A stretch of 64,000 nt of DNA. It comes from Melioribacteraceae bacterium 4301-Me. GTDB taxonomy: Bacteria > Bacteroidota > Ignavibacteria > Ignavibacteriales > Melioribacteraceae. The stretch spans positions 434,001 to 498,000 of the forward strand of contig JBGORM010000001.1 of assembly GCA_041538185.1 (NCBI GenBank), given 5' to 3'. Below are positions 7,698 to 17,348 of the stretch, one piece after another (within the stretch, counting starts at the first letter, position 1; the number at the start of each line of letters is the position of its first letter). Position numbers and translations under genes: made by a program. Below the pieces are notes generated by a model, which made no database searches, had not been told where the DNA came from, and worked only from the letters and a program-made list of their open reading frames with translations.

Positions 7698-10600
7698 ATG
7701 ATGAATAAAATAGGATTTAAGTTGTTATATAAAATGGGCGTTATTTTTTATCTAATATTCTCGTTGCTGCTTTTAACAGATATAGTTTTTGCTCAATCCA
7801 ATAATTTTACTTTTGAACGAATTACCAGAGAACAAGGGCTAATACCGGGCAATGTAAACGACATTGTTCAAGACAGCATTGGCTTTATTTGGATGGCTAC
7901 AGAAAACGGGCTTTGCAGGTATGATGGATACAATTTCCTTTATTTTAGGAATGAACCTACTGATACTGCAAGTCTAAGTTTTAATAATGTATTCAGCTTG
8001 CTTAAGGACAAGAACGGCATTATTTGGGTTGGTACTCTTGGCGGCGGTCTAAATAAATTTGATAGCAAGACGAGGAAGTTTAAACGGTTTAGATACAACC
8101 CAAATAACCCAAACTCAATAAGCAGTGATATAATTTATAAGTTGTATAGAGATTCCAAAAATAGAATTTGGATTTCAACACTTGGTGGTGGCTTAAACTT
8201 ATTTAATCCAGTAACTGAAACTTTCGTTCGCTTTCAGCATAATCCTCATGATTCAAATTCCATAAGCAGTAATATGGCTAGTGCAATTTATGAAGATAAA
8301 TATCATAATTTTTGGGTAGGAACTTTTGATGCAGGCATGAATTTATTTTATCCTGATGAAAAAAAGTTTATACACTTTAAAAATGATTCCTCGAATATTT
8401 ATTCGATAAATCATAATCAAATAATGCAATTCTTAGAAGATGATAAAGGCAGATTTTGGGTCGCAACTTTTGGCGGTGGTGTTAATTTGTTTGACCGTAA
8501 AACGAAAAAATTTTATAACATCAAAAACAAAAAGAACTTTACAATAAAACCTGACCACTTAAACGTTAGAACTTTATATGAAGACGAAAATTACTTGTGG
8601 GTAGGCACTTACAATGGGCTCTTTCTTTTTGACAAAAATAATTTTGCAAAGATTGATATTTATTACAACCCAAATAATCCTCAAACAATTAATAACAACA
8701 ACATAAGGTCAATATTTAGGGACAGAACAGGGGTTTTCTGGGTAGGAACTATTACAGGGGTTAATAAATATGATTCTATGAAAAAACGATTTCATCTTAT
8801 CAGTTTTAAAGAAGCTTATAAACATAAAATGAATAATCTACGCTCTTTACCATCAAAATTTATTTTTGAAAACATACTATGGGCTAGTTTGGAAAAACCA
8901 AGTAATATTGACAGAAAAAACAGAAGAATATATTATTGGAGCAGCTCAGACTTTACAAATAAAATTAACATGACTATTTCACGCAGTTCTTATTTTGACG
9001 AAAAAGGGAACCTTTGGGTAGGCAGCTACGATGGAATACACTATTATGATAGATTTATCAATGAATTTGTTAATGTGCAATATTCAGACGATGGTACCCC
9101 AACACTTGGTAATAATTTTGTCAAATGTTTTTATGTAGATAAACAAGGTAATTTCTGGGCTGGCACAATGGCTGGCGGTTTAAGTTACTATAATTACAAA
9201 AAAAATATTTTTAAAAAGTATTTGCACTACGAAAATAAACCCGAAACAATTAGTGACTCACGTGTAATGTCTATTCTTGAAGACAGCAAGGGATTGCTTT
9301 GGGTTGGTACTTTTGGCGGACTAGATATATTTAACAAATCTAATGAAACATTTAAACATTACCAGTCAATTCCGAACGACAAGACTACTATCTCTAACGA
9401 CCGTATTTATTGTATATACGAATCAAAAAATGGTGATTTATGGATTGGTACTTATCAAGGTCTTAATAAATACAACAGAGAACAAGATAACTTTGAAAGA
9501 TTCCCTGCAAATCAAAGTTTAGGTGAAGATACAATTTATGGAATACTGGAAGATGATTACGGTAATTTGTGGATTCGAACTAATCAAGGTATTACTAAAT
9601 TTAATCCTTCTAAAAAAGAAGTATATGATTATACTTCAGAAGATGGTTTGGCTGGCTTAGAATTAAATGGAAACATATATTTTAAGGATGCAACTGGAAA
9701 AATGTTTTTCGGTTTTTCGAATGGACTCATTTCTTTTTATCCAAATGAGATTGTAAATAATCCTTTCAAGCCAGAAATAGTATTTACAAAACTTTCCATA
9801 ATGGATCATGAAGTTGGAATTGGAGAAGATTCACCATTGACAAGACCATTAAATGAAATGAAAGAAATTGTACTTTCATATAAAGATAAGGTGATTAGCT
9901 TTGAATTTTCCGCACTTCATTATGCAATTCCATATAAAAATAAATATGCTTATAAATTAGGGGGACTTTTTGATGATTGGACTTTTGTAGATGCAGAACA
10001 CAGATATGCAAAATTTACTAATTTGAGCCCGGGTAAATATGTCCTAAGAGTGAAAGCTTCTAACAACGATGGTCTTTGGGGTGATAATGAACGCACGATA
10101 AGTATAATTATAAAACCACCTTTCTGGGAAACTTGGTGGTTCAGGTCTATTGCTGTAATTGCTGTTTTACTGATAATTTTTTTGTTCTACGAAAATAGAT
10201 TGAACAGATTATTAGAAATTGAAAGAACACGTACCAGAATTGCTCGAAATTTGCATGACGAGGTCGGAGGTTCGTTGTCAAGCATTCAATATTTTGTTAG
10301 AGCAATTAAGAAAAACCTTTCAACTGAAGACAATAATGCTGTTTCAAAATACTTAAACTTAATTATGGAAAGCTCCGACGATGCACAAGAAAAAATAAAA
10401 GATTTAATTTGGACTGTTAATCCTGAAGAAGACGGCTTAGGGAAATTCTTAATCAAATTTAACAGATATGCCTCAGATTTACTGGATTCTAAAGGAATAA
10501 GTTATCATATTGATTTACCAAGCGGCGTAGATAACAAATCTATACCAATGGAAAAAAGACAGCATTTATGGTGTATTTGTAAGGAAACTGTAACAAATAT

Positions 10601-10826
10601 AGTTAAGCATTCGCAATGCAAAACTGTAGATATTAAGTTCACAATTCAGAATAATAAATTGAACTTTTATATAGCAGATGATGGTGTAGGGTTCGATATG
10701 GAACAAAAACATTCGAGCAATGGAATTGTTAATATTAAAAACAGAGCAGAACAGTTGAAAGCTGATTATTCTTTAAAAACTTCTCACAATAAAGGTACTA
10801 GTTGGTTCTTTTCTATAAAAATATAA
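7698..10826 (+). CDS. Two-component propeller sensor histidine kinase
   Basis: This is a 1042-residue membrane sensor. Residues about 10-33 form a signal or first membrane helix. A long periplasmic region of Reg_prop repeats (recurring xLWVGTxxGGLNxF units) runs to about residue 690 and should form two seven-bladed propellers. A Y_Y_Y domain (about 735-810) follows, then a membrane helix (WWFRSIAVIAVLLIIFLF). The cytoplasmic part is a HisKA_3 dimerisation domain with H853 in NLHDEVG, and a HATPase with KETVTNIVKHS, DDGVGFD and NGIVNIKNRAEQL. The layout resembles the Bacteroides glycan sensors, but the regulator is a separate protein encoded next. The ligand is unknown; neighbouring murein and TonB-receptor genes suggest an oligosaccharide or wall fragment. 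Start at 7698 or 7701. Confidence 0.93.
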   Translation: MMNKIGFKLLYKMGVIFYLIFSLLLLTDIVFAQSNNFTFERITREQGLIPGNVNDIVQDSIGFIWMATENGLCRYDGYNFLYFRNEPTDTASLSFNNVFSLLKDKNGIIWVGTLGGGLNKFDSKTRKFKRFRYNPNNPNSISSDIIYKLYRDSKNRIWISTLGGGLNLFNPVTETFVRFQHNPHDSNSISSNMASAIYEDKYHNFWVGTFDAGMNLFYPDEKKFIHFKNDSSNIYSINHNQIMQFLEDDKGRFWVATFGGGVNLFDRKTKKFYNIKNKKNFTIKPDHLNVRTLYEDENYLWVGTYNGLFLFDKNNFAKIDIYYNPNNPQTINNNNIRSIFRDRTGVFWVGTITGVNKYDSMKKRFHLISFKEAYKHKMNNLRSLPSKFIFENILWASLEKPSNIDRKNRRIYYWSSSDFTNKINMTISRSSYFDEKGNLWVGSYDGIHYYDRFINEFVNVQYSDDGTPTLGNNFVKCFYVDKQGNFWAGTMAGGLSYYNYKKNIFKKYLHYENKPETISDSRVMSILEDSKGLLWVGTFGGLDIFNKSNETFKHYQSIPNDKTTISNDRIYCIYESKNGDLWIGTYQGLNKYNREQDNFERFPANQSLGEDTIYGILEDDYGNLWIRTNQGITKFNPSKKEVYDYTSEDGLAGLELNGNIYFKDATGKMFFGFSNGLISFYPNEIVNNPFKPEIVFTKLSIMDHEVGIGEDSPLTRPLNEMKEIVLSYKDKVISFEFSALHYAIPYKNKYAYKLGGLFDDWTFVDAEHRYAKFTNLSPGKYVLRVKASNNDGLWGDNERTISIIIKPPFWETWWFRSIAVIAVLLIIFLFYENRLNRLLEIERTRTRIARNLHDEVGGSLSSIQYFVRAIKKNLSTEDNNAVSKYLNLIMESSDDAQEKIKDLIWTVNPEEDGLGKFLIKFNRYASDLLDSKGISYHIDLPSGVDNKSIPMEKRQHLWCICKETVTNIVKHSQCKTVDIKFTIQNNKLNFYIADDGVGFDMEQKHSSNGIVNIKNRAEQLKADYSLKTSHNKGTSWFFSIKI

Positions 10827-10833
10827 TTTCACC

Positions 10834-10852
10834 TAATTGGGTAGTGTCAAAA
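10834..10852 (+). promoter_or_regulatory. TAATTGGGTAGT box, copy 2
   Basis: TAATTGGGTAGT followed by GTCAAAA lies in the 64-bp gap between the kinase and response-regulator genes, 46 bp before the regulator start. It is the second copy of the box at 7660. The regulator may therefore have its own promoter or operator inside the operon. Confidence 0.4.
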
Positions 10853-10890
10853 ATTAGTTTTATTAAGAGATTAATATTGTAAGGTGAACT

Positions 10891-11529
10891 ATGGTAACCA
10901 TTTCAATAATAGAAGATAATATTTATGCTCGCACTGCATGGGAATCAGCTCTTAACAGCGAAGAAGATTTTGTTGTACTTGGCTCTTTTGGTTCTTGTGA
11001 AGAAGCCATTGAATCTGAAGCCATAAGAAAGAGCGATGTAGTTCTCCTTGACATCGGTTTGCCTGGTATTTCAGGAATTAAAGGAGCTGAAATAATTAAC
11101 AATATAAATAGTAACGCCCTGATTATTATGATTACAATTCAAGATGATGATAAAAGTATCTTTGGCTCGTTGCAGTCTGGTGCTATTGGTTACCTTCACA
11201 AATCAGTTTCGCCGGATGAATTAATTGAATCAATAAGGCAAGCTGTAAAGGGCGGCTCGCCAATGACTCCTCAAATTGCTCGTAAAGTACTAAAATCTTT
11301 TCACAAATTTAATCCTACTCACGAAAAAGATAAGCTTACTGAAAAGGAAATTACAATTTTAAATTTATTGGCTGAAGGAAAATCATATAAAAAAATTGCA
11401 GAAGAGGTTTTCCTTTCGGTAGATGGAGTTAAATATCATATAAGAAGCATTTACGAAAAACTTCATGTCCATAGCAGAGCTGAAGCAGTGAGCAAAGGAC
11501 AAAAAATGAGAATTTTGCCTATAATATAA
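10891..11529 (+). CDS. NarL/LuxR-family response regulator
   Basis: A 212-residue regulator. The receiver domain (about 1-120) has the acidic pair near residues 8-9, the phosphoacceptor D54 in VVLLDIGLPG and K104 in GYLHKS. The C-terminal LuxR/GerE helix-turn-helix (about 145-205) contains LTEKEITILNLLAEGKSYKKIAEEV in recognisable form. HisKA_3 kinases normally pair with this regulator class, and the gene follows such a kinase by 64 bp. Likely targets are the downstream TonB-receptor cluster, the divergent murein operon, or both; this is inferred from proximity. A GGTGA sequence precedes the ATG. Confidence 0.93.
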   Translation: MVTISIIEDNIYARTAWESALNSEEDFVVLGSFGSCEEAIESEAIRKSDVVLLDIGLPGISGIKGAEIINNINSNALIIMITIQDDDKSIFGSLQSGAIGYLHKSVSPDELIESIRQAVKGGSPMTPQIARKVLKSFHKFNPTHEKDKLTEKEITILNLLAEGKSYKKIAEEVFLSVDGVKYHIRSIYEKLHVHSRAEAVSKGQKMRILPII

Positions 11530-12154
11530 ATTTATGAAAGTAATTTAAGTGCAAACAGTATAACTATAAATCCAAAAAATAAAATTGTATTGTACAGTCC
11601 TTAGTATGAGATTTTAAAAACATTGAATCTTAAGTTTTTTATTCGAAAAGTTTGCTCATATAGTAAATAAGATAAAGTAACTTACTACTATACAAACACT
11701 TACATATGGCTTTGGTATATGTATTCTATAGCTTTAATTTCTGACGATATCGGCTCTCTAAAAAATTTAATATCCCTATGACTTCGTATATAATTAAATG
11801 ACTTGGATAATATAGCAGTTTTAAAAACTACACATTGGTGTAGTGTTATTGCGTTGAATAGTTTACAAATTAAATCAGCAATAAAATTTCCTTTCGGTTA
11901 CTTAGAAAGAATAGATTTATCAAATACTTAGGAAATGATGATTATGTTTGATACTATACATGCAAGTTACAACTTATCTGAATTTATTAACAGAAGGAAA
12001 TTTTAGTCATTGTTCTAATTATTTTGATAATCTTGAAAGAGCTAATTGACTAATTATTAACTTTATTGATGCTACCATGTTCTTTACAACTTTCAGTAGT
12101 GATTAACGAATTGTTAATCCAAAAATTCAGAGCGAAACTTAGGAGATTTAGAGT
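11530..12154. other. 625-bp intergenic region upstream of the TonB-receptor cluster
   Basis: No gene is visible in this AT-rich stretch. It separates the response regulator from the TonB-dependent receptor and should contain the promoter of the 12155-21040 cluster. I see no clear palindrome, riboswitch fold or member of the dispersed repeat families, so I cannot place a promoter. The AGGAGA at 12141-12146 is a good ribosome binding site for the receptor. Confidence 0.6.
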
Positions 12155-15100
12155 ATGAGAAAAATTTTACTTTTTGCATTCCTCTCATTCTTTATTGCAT
12201 TACAAATCCGTGCGCAGACAGGTAAAATAGTAGGTACAGTTAAAGATGCGGCTACAGGTGAGCCTCTCATAGGCACCAATGTAATTATAGAGGGTACCAC
12301 CACAGGTGCTGCCACAAATGCTGATGGCTTTTATGTTATTCTAAATGTACCTGCTGGCACTTACACGTTAAGATTTTCTATGGTGGGTTATACAACCTAC
12401 ACTGTAAGAGATGTTGTAGTAAATATTAACCAAACAACTACAATAAATGCCGAACTTTCTACTGAAACAATTCAAACAAATGAAATTGTTGTTACAGCAA
12501 CAACTCCAATTGTACAAAAAGATGTCTCATCAAGTAGAATTAATCTTGATGTAAAACAAATTTCAAGTTTGCCAGTTACTAGTATTACAGGTGTTATAGG
12601 TCTGCAAGCAGGCGTTGAACCCGGTCTTGTTATAAGAGGCGGTGCAGCAAATCAAACTGGATTTGTTGTTAACGGTATGACGTTAAGAGATGAAAGAGAT
12701 AATTCGCCTTTTACAGGTATTAGCTACACAGCAATTGACCAAATTCAAATTCAAACAGGCGGATTTAATGCTGAATATGGAGACGTAAGGTCGGGCTTAA
12801 TTAACGTTACCACCAAGGAAGGTTCTAAAGATAAATATTATTTTAGCTTCCTTGGGAGATACAGCGCACCTTCTGCTAAACATTTCGGTCCTTCACCAAA
12901 TGACCCTAATACTTATTGGTTGAGACCTTATCTCGACCCAGCTGTATGTTGGACAGGCACAACTAACGGTGCTTGGGATGAATATACTCAAAAACAATAT
13001 CCTTCGTTTGAAGGCTGGATTGCTATTGCAAATAAAACACTCCAAGATAATGACCCTAAAAATGATTTAACACCACTTGCTGCCCAAAAATTATTTTTGT
13101 GGCAGCATAGAAGACAACTTGATATTAGGCTACCTGATTATGATATGGATATGAGCTTTGGCGGACCGGTTCCCGTAATAGGTAAGGATTTGGGCAACCT
13201 TAGATTTTTTGCCTCTTATCGCCAAACACAAAATGAATATGTAATACCTTTATCTCGCAATGGTTTGAACCAATATAGCGGACAAATAAAAATTACAAGT
13301 GATGTTGGTAAAGGGAAAAAATTAATGGTGCAAGGCTTGTTGGCTCAAGATTTAGGGACTAATAATAATAACGCTGGTTTAAATGGATTGTTTACTTCTC
13401 CGGATGGTATTGCAAGCGTTATGAATCAAGTTAGTTACATTGATGCCCGTATGTTTGCACCAGACTACTGGGCACCAAGCACTGTTAATTATTTTATGTA
13501 CGGTGCAAAATTTACCAATGTAATTAATCCATCAACACTTTACGAAATAACCTTTACTGCTTTTGGTTCAATATATAAGACAGGTCCTGGGCGCAGCAGA
13601 AACACAGACAGTGTTTATCAATTTGGCAATAATTACTTTGTTGATGAAGCTCCTTTTGGATATTCAGATTTTCCTACTAGCGGGATTGGCAGCGGTTTAA
13701 GAATGGGAGTTGGTTTCAGCAACTCAAGAGATAGCAGCCGTGTTACTACGTACAATTTAAGAGGTGATTTTCAAAGCCAAATTAATGAACATAACGAAAT
13801 TAAAGCTGGTATTGAATTTACTTTTACTGACAATAATGTGCATTACGGCTCAATTGATGAATACTTGCCAAGCGGCAGGTCAAGGTCAATTTGGCATACT
13901 TATCCTAAAAGAGGTGCAATTTATATCCAGGATAAATTAGAATTTGAGGGAATGATTGCTAATTTAGGTCTTCGTGCCGAGTATTCTGATCCGGGAGGTA
14001 CTTGGTACGACTTCAGCAGTCCTTATACTCATGCTTTATCTTCTACTGGTACATTAGACACTGTAGCACAGTCTCCTGTTGTTAAACAATTTACAATTAG
14101 TCCAAGACTTGGTATTGCATTCCCTATAACTGAAAACAGTAAATTATACTTTAATTATGGGCATTTTCGACAAATACCTACTCCGGATAATCTATACTTA
14201 GTAAGAAGATTTTTAGACAACAATGCTGTTACAAGATTAGCTAATCCAAACCAACCATTACAAAAAACTGTAGCTTATGAATTAGGTTACGAGCAGAACT
14301 TGTTGGATATGTTTTTAATTCACTTGGCTGGTTACTATAAAGACGTTTCACTTCAATCACGTTTAGTTACTTTTGTAAGTCGTGACGGTAAAGTAAATTA
14401 TTCAGTAACAAGGCCAGATAATTACCAAGATGTTAGAGGTTTTGAAGTAACTGTAACAAAAAATAGAGGTTCATGGATTCAAGGTTTTGTTAATTATACT
14501 TATGATGTAACAACAGCTGGAAATTTTGGATTTGACACTTATTATGAAAACCCTGCTGAACAAAAAAGATACGAACTTACTACTACTTCTTATTATCAAG
14601 AAAGACCAGTTCCACGTCCTTATGCTAGAATGAGTGTTGATATTTTTACACCCCCAGATTTTGGTCCAAAGCTTGGCGGCATAGATATTCTTGGTAATTG
14701 GAGATTGAATATTGTTGGCTCGTGGCGTTCTGGTTATTACTTTAGTTGGGCTAACGGCGGTTCCATTCCAGGCGTAGTTAATAATGTTCAATGGAATGAT
14801 TACTGGAATTTTGACTTGAGACTGAGCAAGAGTTTTCGTTTTGGGATAGTGGACCTTGAATTGTTTGCGGATGTAAATAATGTTTTCAACTACAAATATA
14901 TGTCGCAAGGAGGATTTGTTGATGCAAACGACTATTTGGCTTACATGAGGTCTTTGCATCTGCCTAAATCAGCTTTTGACAACTATCCTAGAAACCCTGA
15001 TGGCTCTGTAAATATTGGTTATTCAAATACTACTGACCCATCGTACTACGAATTTGGGAATGATAGACCTGGTGACTATAGAACTGGCCCTTATCACCCT

Positions 15101-15241
15101 TGGGATCCAAATGCTGACCCTGCTACAAAAGAACAATGGCTGAAAAATAAATCGTATATCGATATGCCTAATCAAACATTTTTAACATTCTTAAATCCAA
15201 GAGATATTTTCTGGGGATTAAAAGTTACTTTGGAATTGTAA
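12155..15241 (+). CDS. TonB-dependent receptor with carboxypeptidase-regulatory-like domain
   Basis: A 1028-residue outer-membrane transporter. The signal peptide ends at about residue 21 (LQIRAQ). A carboxypeptidase-regulatory-like domain follows (about 22-112: GTVKDAATGEPLIGTNV, NVPAGTYTLRFSMVGY). The plug (about 125-225) contains RGGAANQTGFVVNGM and GGFNAEYGDVRSGLINV. The 22-stranded barrel makes up the rest and ends in an aromatic/hydrophobic strand (FWGLKVTLEL). The regulatory-like extension recalls SusC, but no SusD-type lipoprotein gene follows. Instead come a large secreted protein, a PorV-like protein and a TIG lipoprotein. The substrate is unknown. An AGGAGA ribosome binding site precedes the start. 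Confidence 0.93.
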   Translation: MRKILLFAFLSFFIALQIRAQTGKIVGTVKDAATGEPLIGTNVIIEGTTTGAATNADGFYVILNVPAGTYTLRFSMVGYTTYTVRDVVVNINQTTTINAELSTETIQTNEIVVTATTPIVQKDVSSSRINLDVKQISSLPVTSITGVIGLQAGVEPGLVIRGGAANQTGFVVNGMTLRDERDNSPFTGISYTAIDQIQIQTGGFNAEYGDVRSGLINVTTKEGSKDKYYFSFLGRYSAPSAKHFGPSPNDPNTYWLRPYLDPAVCWTGTTNGAWDEYTQKQYPSFEGWIAIANKTLQDNDPKNDLTPLAAQKLFLWQHRRQLDIRLPDYDMDMSFGGPVPVIGKDLGNLRFFASYRQTQNEYVIPLSRNGLNQYSGQIKITSDVGKGKKLMVQGLLAQDLGTNNNNAGLNGLFTSPDGIASVMNQVSYIDARMFAPDYWAPSTVNYFMYGAKFTNVINPSTLYEITFTAFGSIYKTGPGRSRNTDSVYQFGNNYFVDEAPFGYSDFPTSGIGSGLRMGVGFSNSRDSSRVTTYNLRGDFQSQINEHNEIKAGIEFTFTDNNVHYGSIDEYLPSGRSRSIWHTYPKRGAIYIQDKLEFEGMIANLGLRAEYSDPGGTWYDFSSPYTHALSSTGTLDTVAQSPVVKQFTISPRLGIAFPITENSKLYFNYGHFRQIPTPDNLYLVRRFLDNNAVTRLANPNQPLQKTVAYELGYEQNLLDMFLIHLAGYYKDVSLQSRLVTFVSRDGKVNYSVTRPDNYQDVRGFEVTVTKNRGSWIQGFVNYTYDVTTAGNFGFDTYYENPAEQKRYELTTTSYYQERPVPRPYARMSVDIFTPPDFGPKLGGIDILGNWRLNIVGSWRSGYYFSWANGGSIPGVVNNVQWNDYWNFDLRLSKSFRFGIVDLELFADVNNVFNYKYMSQGGFVDANDYLAYMRSLHLPKSAFDNYPRNPDGSVNIGYSNTTDPSYYEFGNDRPGDYRTGPYHPWDPNADPATKEQWLKNKSYIDMPNQTFLTFLNPRDIFWGLKVTLEL

Positions 15242-15270
15242 ACATAATAGCAATTAATTCTGAGGATTAA

Positions 15271-17340
15271 ATGAAAGTTTTATTAAATATCCGTATGAAA
15301 AAATATCTAACAATTATATTGACAATAATTTCTATAGCATTGCCAGACAAAATTTTTGCACAATATAATATTAAGTGGATGACAGCCGGCTCACTCCAAA
15401 GCTGGTTTTCTGAAATTGGTTGCGAAATTGAAGAAGGCAGAATTAAAGAGCAGCAAGATGGAATGCAATGGCCGGCAATTTACCAAAGACAAGATGCTGA
15501 AGCAGCAAGAGGATTTTGGATCGGAGCAACTAATTTTACAGATGCTGACGGCGTAAATTATCCATATAAAGTGGTGCATGTTGGACCTAGGGTCCCCGGC
15601 ACAAACGAATTCTTCCCGCAAGAATTTAAAATGATTAGCAAATTCGATCCTCCTGTAGTTACTGTCGATGGTATAGTATCTTATAATAATCCTACCGATA
15701 ACGATGAAGTTGATCCTACTATTAAACCTGATAGAATGATTGTGAATGTAGTTAATACTCAGCTCGGTATTACTATGACTCGTAAAATTATGCAATTTAG
15801 CCAGCAGTACCACGATAATTATTTTATTTACGATTACACATTTACAAATACTGGCAATACAGACGGTGACCCTGAAATAGAACTACCTAACAATACCCTA
15901 ACTGGTGTTTATTTTTATTGGCAATACCGTAATGCTCTTGTAAATGAAACAAGGTATGAAATTGGTAATGCCACGGGCTGGGGAATTAATACAATGAACG
16001 ACACAAGAGGCGATGGTGTAAAAGTAGACCCGCCAAATGAACAATTTAGAGCACAATACTCATGGCATGGTCATTATCCGCCATTTACAGCATACGATAA
16101 TATTGGTGCTCCAATTTGGACGCCGGCAGTTAACATTTCTCCAGGTGACACAATCGGCAGATTAGGTGCACCGCATTTTATAGGCGAATTGACCATTCAT
16201 GCTGATAAATCCGCAACTGATCCATCGGACGACCCTGCACAGCCTTCGACTACCTCTTGGGAAAGTTCCGACGACCCGCTTAATTCTAACAACGATGCTT
16301 ATAACATTGCTAAGATGACTACCGAATATCAAACTTTTATTTCACGCGGGCATAAATCACCCAGACACGCAGATGCTGTTCAACCCGATGGTAATTTTAT
16401 TAATCCCGCAAAATGGGGTGACCCCTCTTTAGGAACTTCAGGTGGTTATTCTTCTGCAAATGGATACGGGCCTTACACTTTAGCTCCAGGTCAAAGTATT
16501 CATATTATTATTGCTGAAGCTGTTTCAGGTATTAGTAGGGAGAGGGCAATTGAAGTGGGTAAACAGTACAAACAAAAGATTATTGATGCTGCTACTAAAA
16601 ACGCAATTGTAATGACTGGTAGGGATTCGCTGTTCCAGACTTTTAGAAGAGCAATAGCTAACTATGAATCAGGCTATAACATACCTGAACCACCAAAGCC
16701 ACCGACAAGCTTTACTGTGACTTCACGTGGTGATGGTATTTCATTGGATTGGACAGCAGATGCAAGCGACCCAAAGTTAGACCATTTCGAAATTTATCGC
16801 GCCGTTGGAAGATATGACAGTACTTATACCTTGCTTTACACTGCAGGTCCTAATGAAAGGCATTATGATGACTTGACACCTGTCAGAGGACTCCTTTACT
16901 ACTATTATATTGTAAGTGTAGGAAAAGCATCTGATAACACTGGTGTTGGTTTAACTCCACCCGGTCCATTAAAAAGCAGCAGATATTACACTCAGACTTA
17001 CAACCCTGCTATTTTGAAGAGGCAGCCTGGTACCAGCATGGATCAAATAAGAGTAGTACCTAATCCTTTTTACATTGGTGCTGCGGCTGAATTAACCTTT
17101 GGCGACCAGCAGCCCAATAGATTGGCTTTCTTTAATATACCAGGCAGATGTACAATAAAAATTTATACCGAATTGGGGGAATTAATTAAAACTATTGAAC
17201 ACACGGATGGAAGCGGAGATGCTTATTGGGATTCTGTAACTTCTTCTAATCAAGTGGTTGTAAGCGGTTTATATATCGCTGTAATTGAAAACCATGATAC
17301 AGGTGAACGTAAAATTATAAAATTTGTAATTATCAGATAA
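15271..17340 (+). CDS. Large secreted protein with FN3 and T9SS-like tail
   Basis: A 689-residue exported protein with a signal peptide ending near FAQ at about residue 30. The N-terminal 450 residues match no family I recognise. A fibronectin type III domain lies at about 485-570 (PPKPPTSFTVTSRGDG, SLDWTADASDPKLDHFEIYRA). The last 85 residues (from RVVPNPFYIG, then TIKIYTELGELIKTI, ending KIIKFVIIR) resemble a T9SS type A sorting domain, though without the classic YPNPFNP. GAGGA just upstream supports the start at 15271; M9 is an alternative. It lies 29 bp after the receptor gene and probably acts with it at the cell surface. Confidence 0.75.
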   Translation: MKVLLNIRMKKYLTIILTIISIALPDKIFAQYNIKWMTAGSLQSWFSEIGCEIEEGRIKEQQDGMQWPAIYQRQDAEAARGFWIGATNFTDADGVNYPYKVVHVGPRVPGTNEFFPQEFKMISKFDPPVVTVDGIVSYNNPTDNDEVDPTIKPDRMIVNVVNTQLGITMTRKIMQFSQQYHDNYFIYDYTFTNTGNTDGDPEIELPNNTLTGVYFYWQYRNALVNETRYEIGNATGWGINTMNDTRGDGVKVDPPNEQFRAQYSWHGHYPPFTAYDNIGAPIWTPAVNISPGDTIGRLGAPHFIGELTIHADKSATDPSDDPAQPSTTSWESSDDPLNSNNDAYNIAKMTTEYQTFISRGHKSPRHADAVQPDGNFINPAKWGDPSLGTSGGYSSANGYGPYTLAPGQSIHIIIAEAVSGISRERAIEVGKQYKQKIIDAATKNAIVMTGRDSLFQTFRRAIANYESGYNIPEPPKPPTSFTVTSRGDGISLDWTADASDPKLDHFEIYRAVGRYDSTYTLLYTAGPNERHYDDLTPVRGLLYYYYIVSVGKASDNTGVGLTPPGPLKSSRYYTQTYNPAILKRQPGTSMDQIRVVPNPFYIGAAAELTFGDQQPNRLAFFNIPGRCTIKIYTELGELIKTIEHTDGSGDAYWDSVTSSNQVVVSGLYIAVIENHDTGERKIIKFVIIR

Positions 17341-17348
17341 TCAATTAC

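Noticed and set aside
12046..12078. TTGACT with a following TACCAT as a promoter for the TonB-receptor cluster
   Set aside because: The spacing (21 bp) is too long for a standard sigma-70 site and the -10 match is poor.
14471..14959. 162-codon minus-strand frame inside the TonB-receptor gene
   Set aside because: Shadow of a strongly supported gene on the opposite strand.
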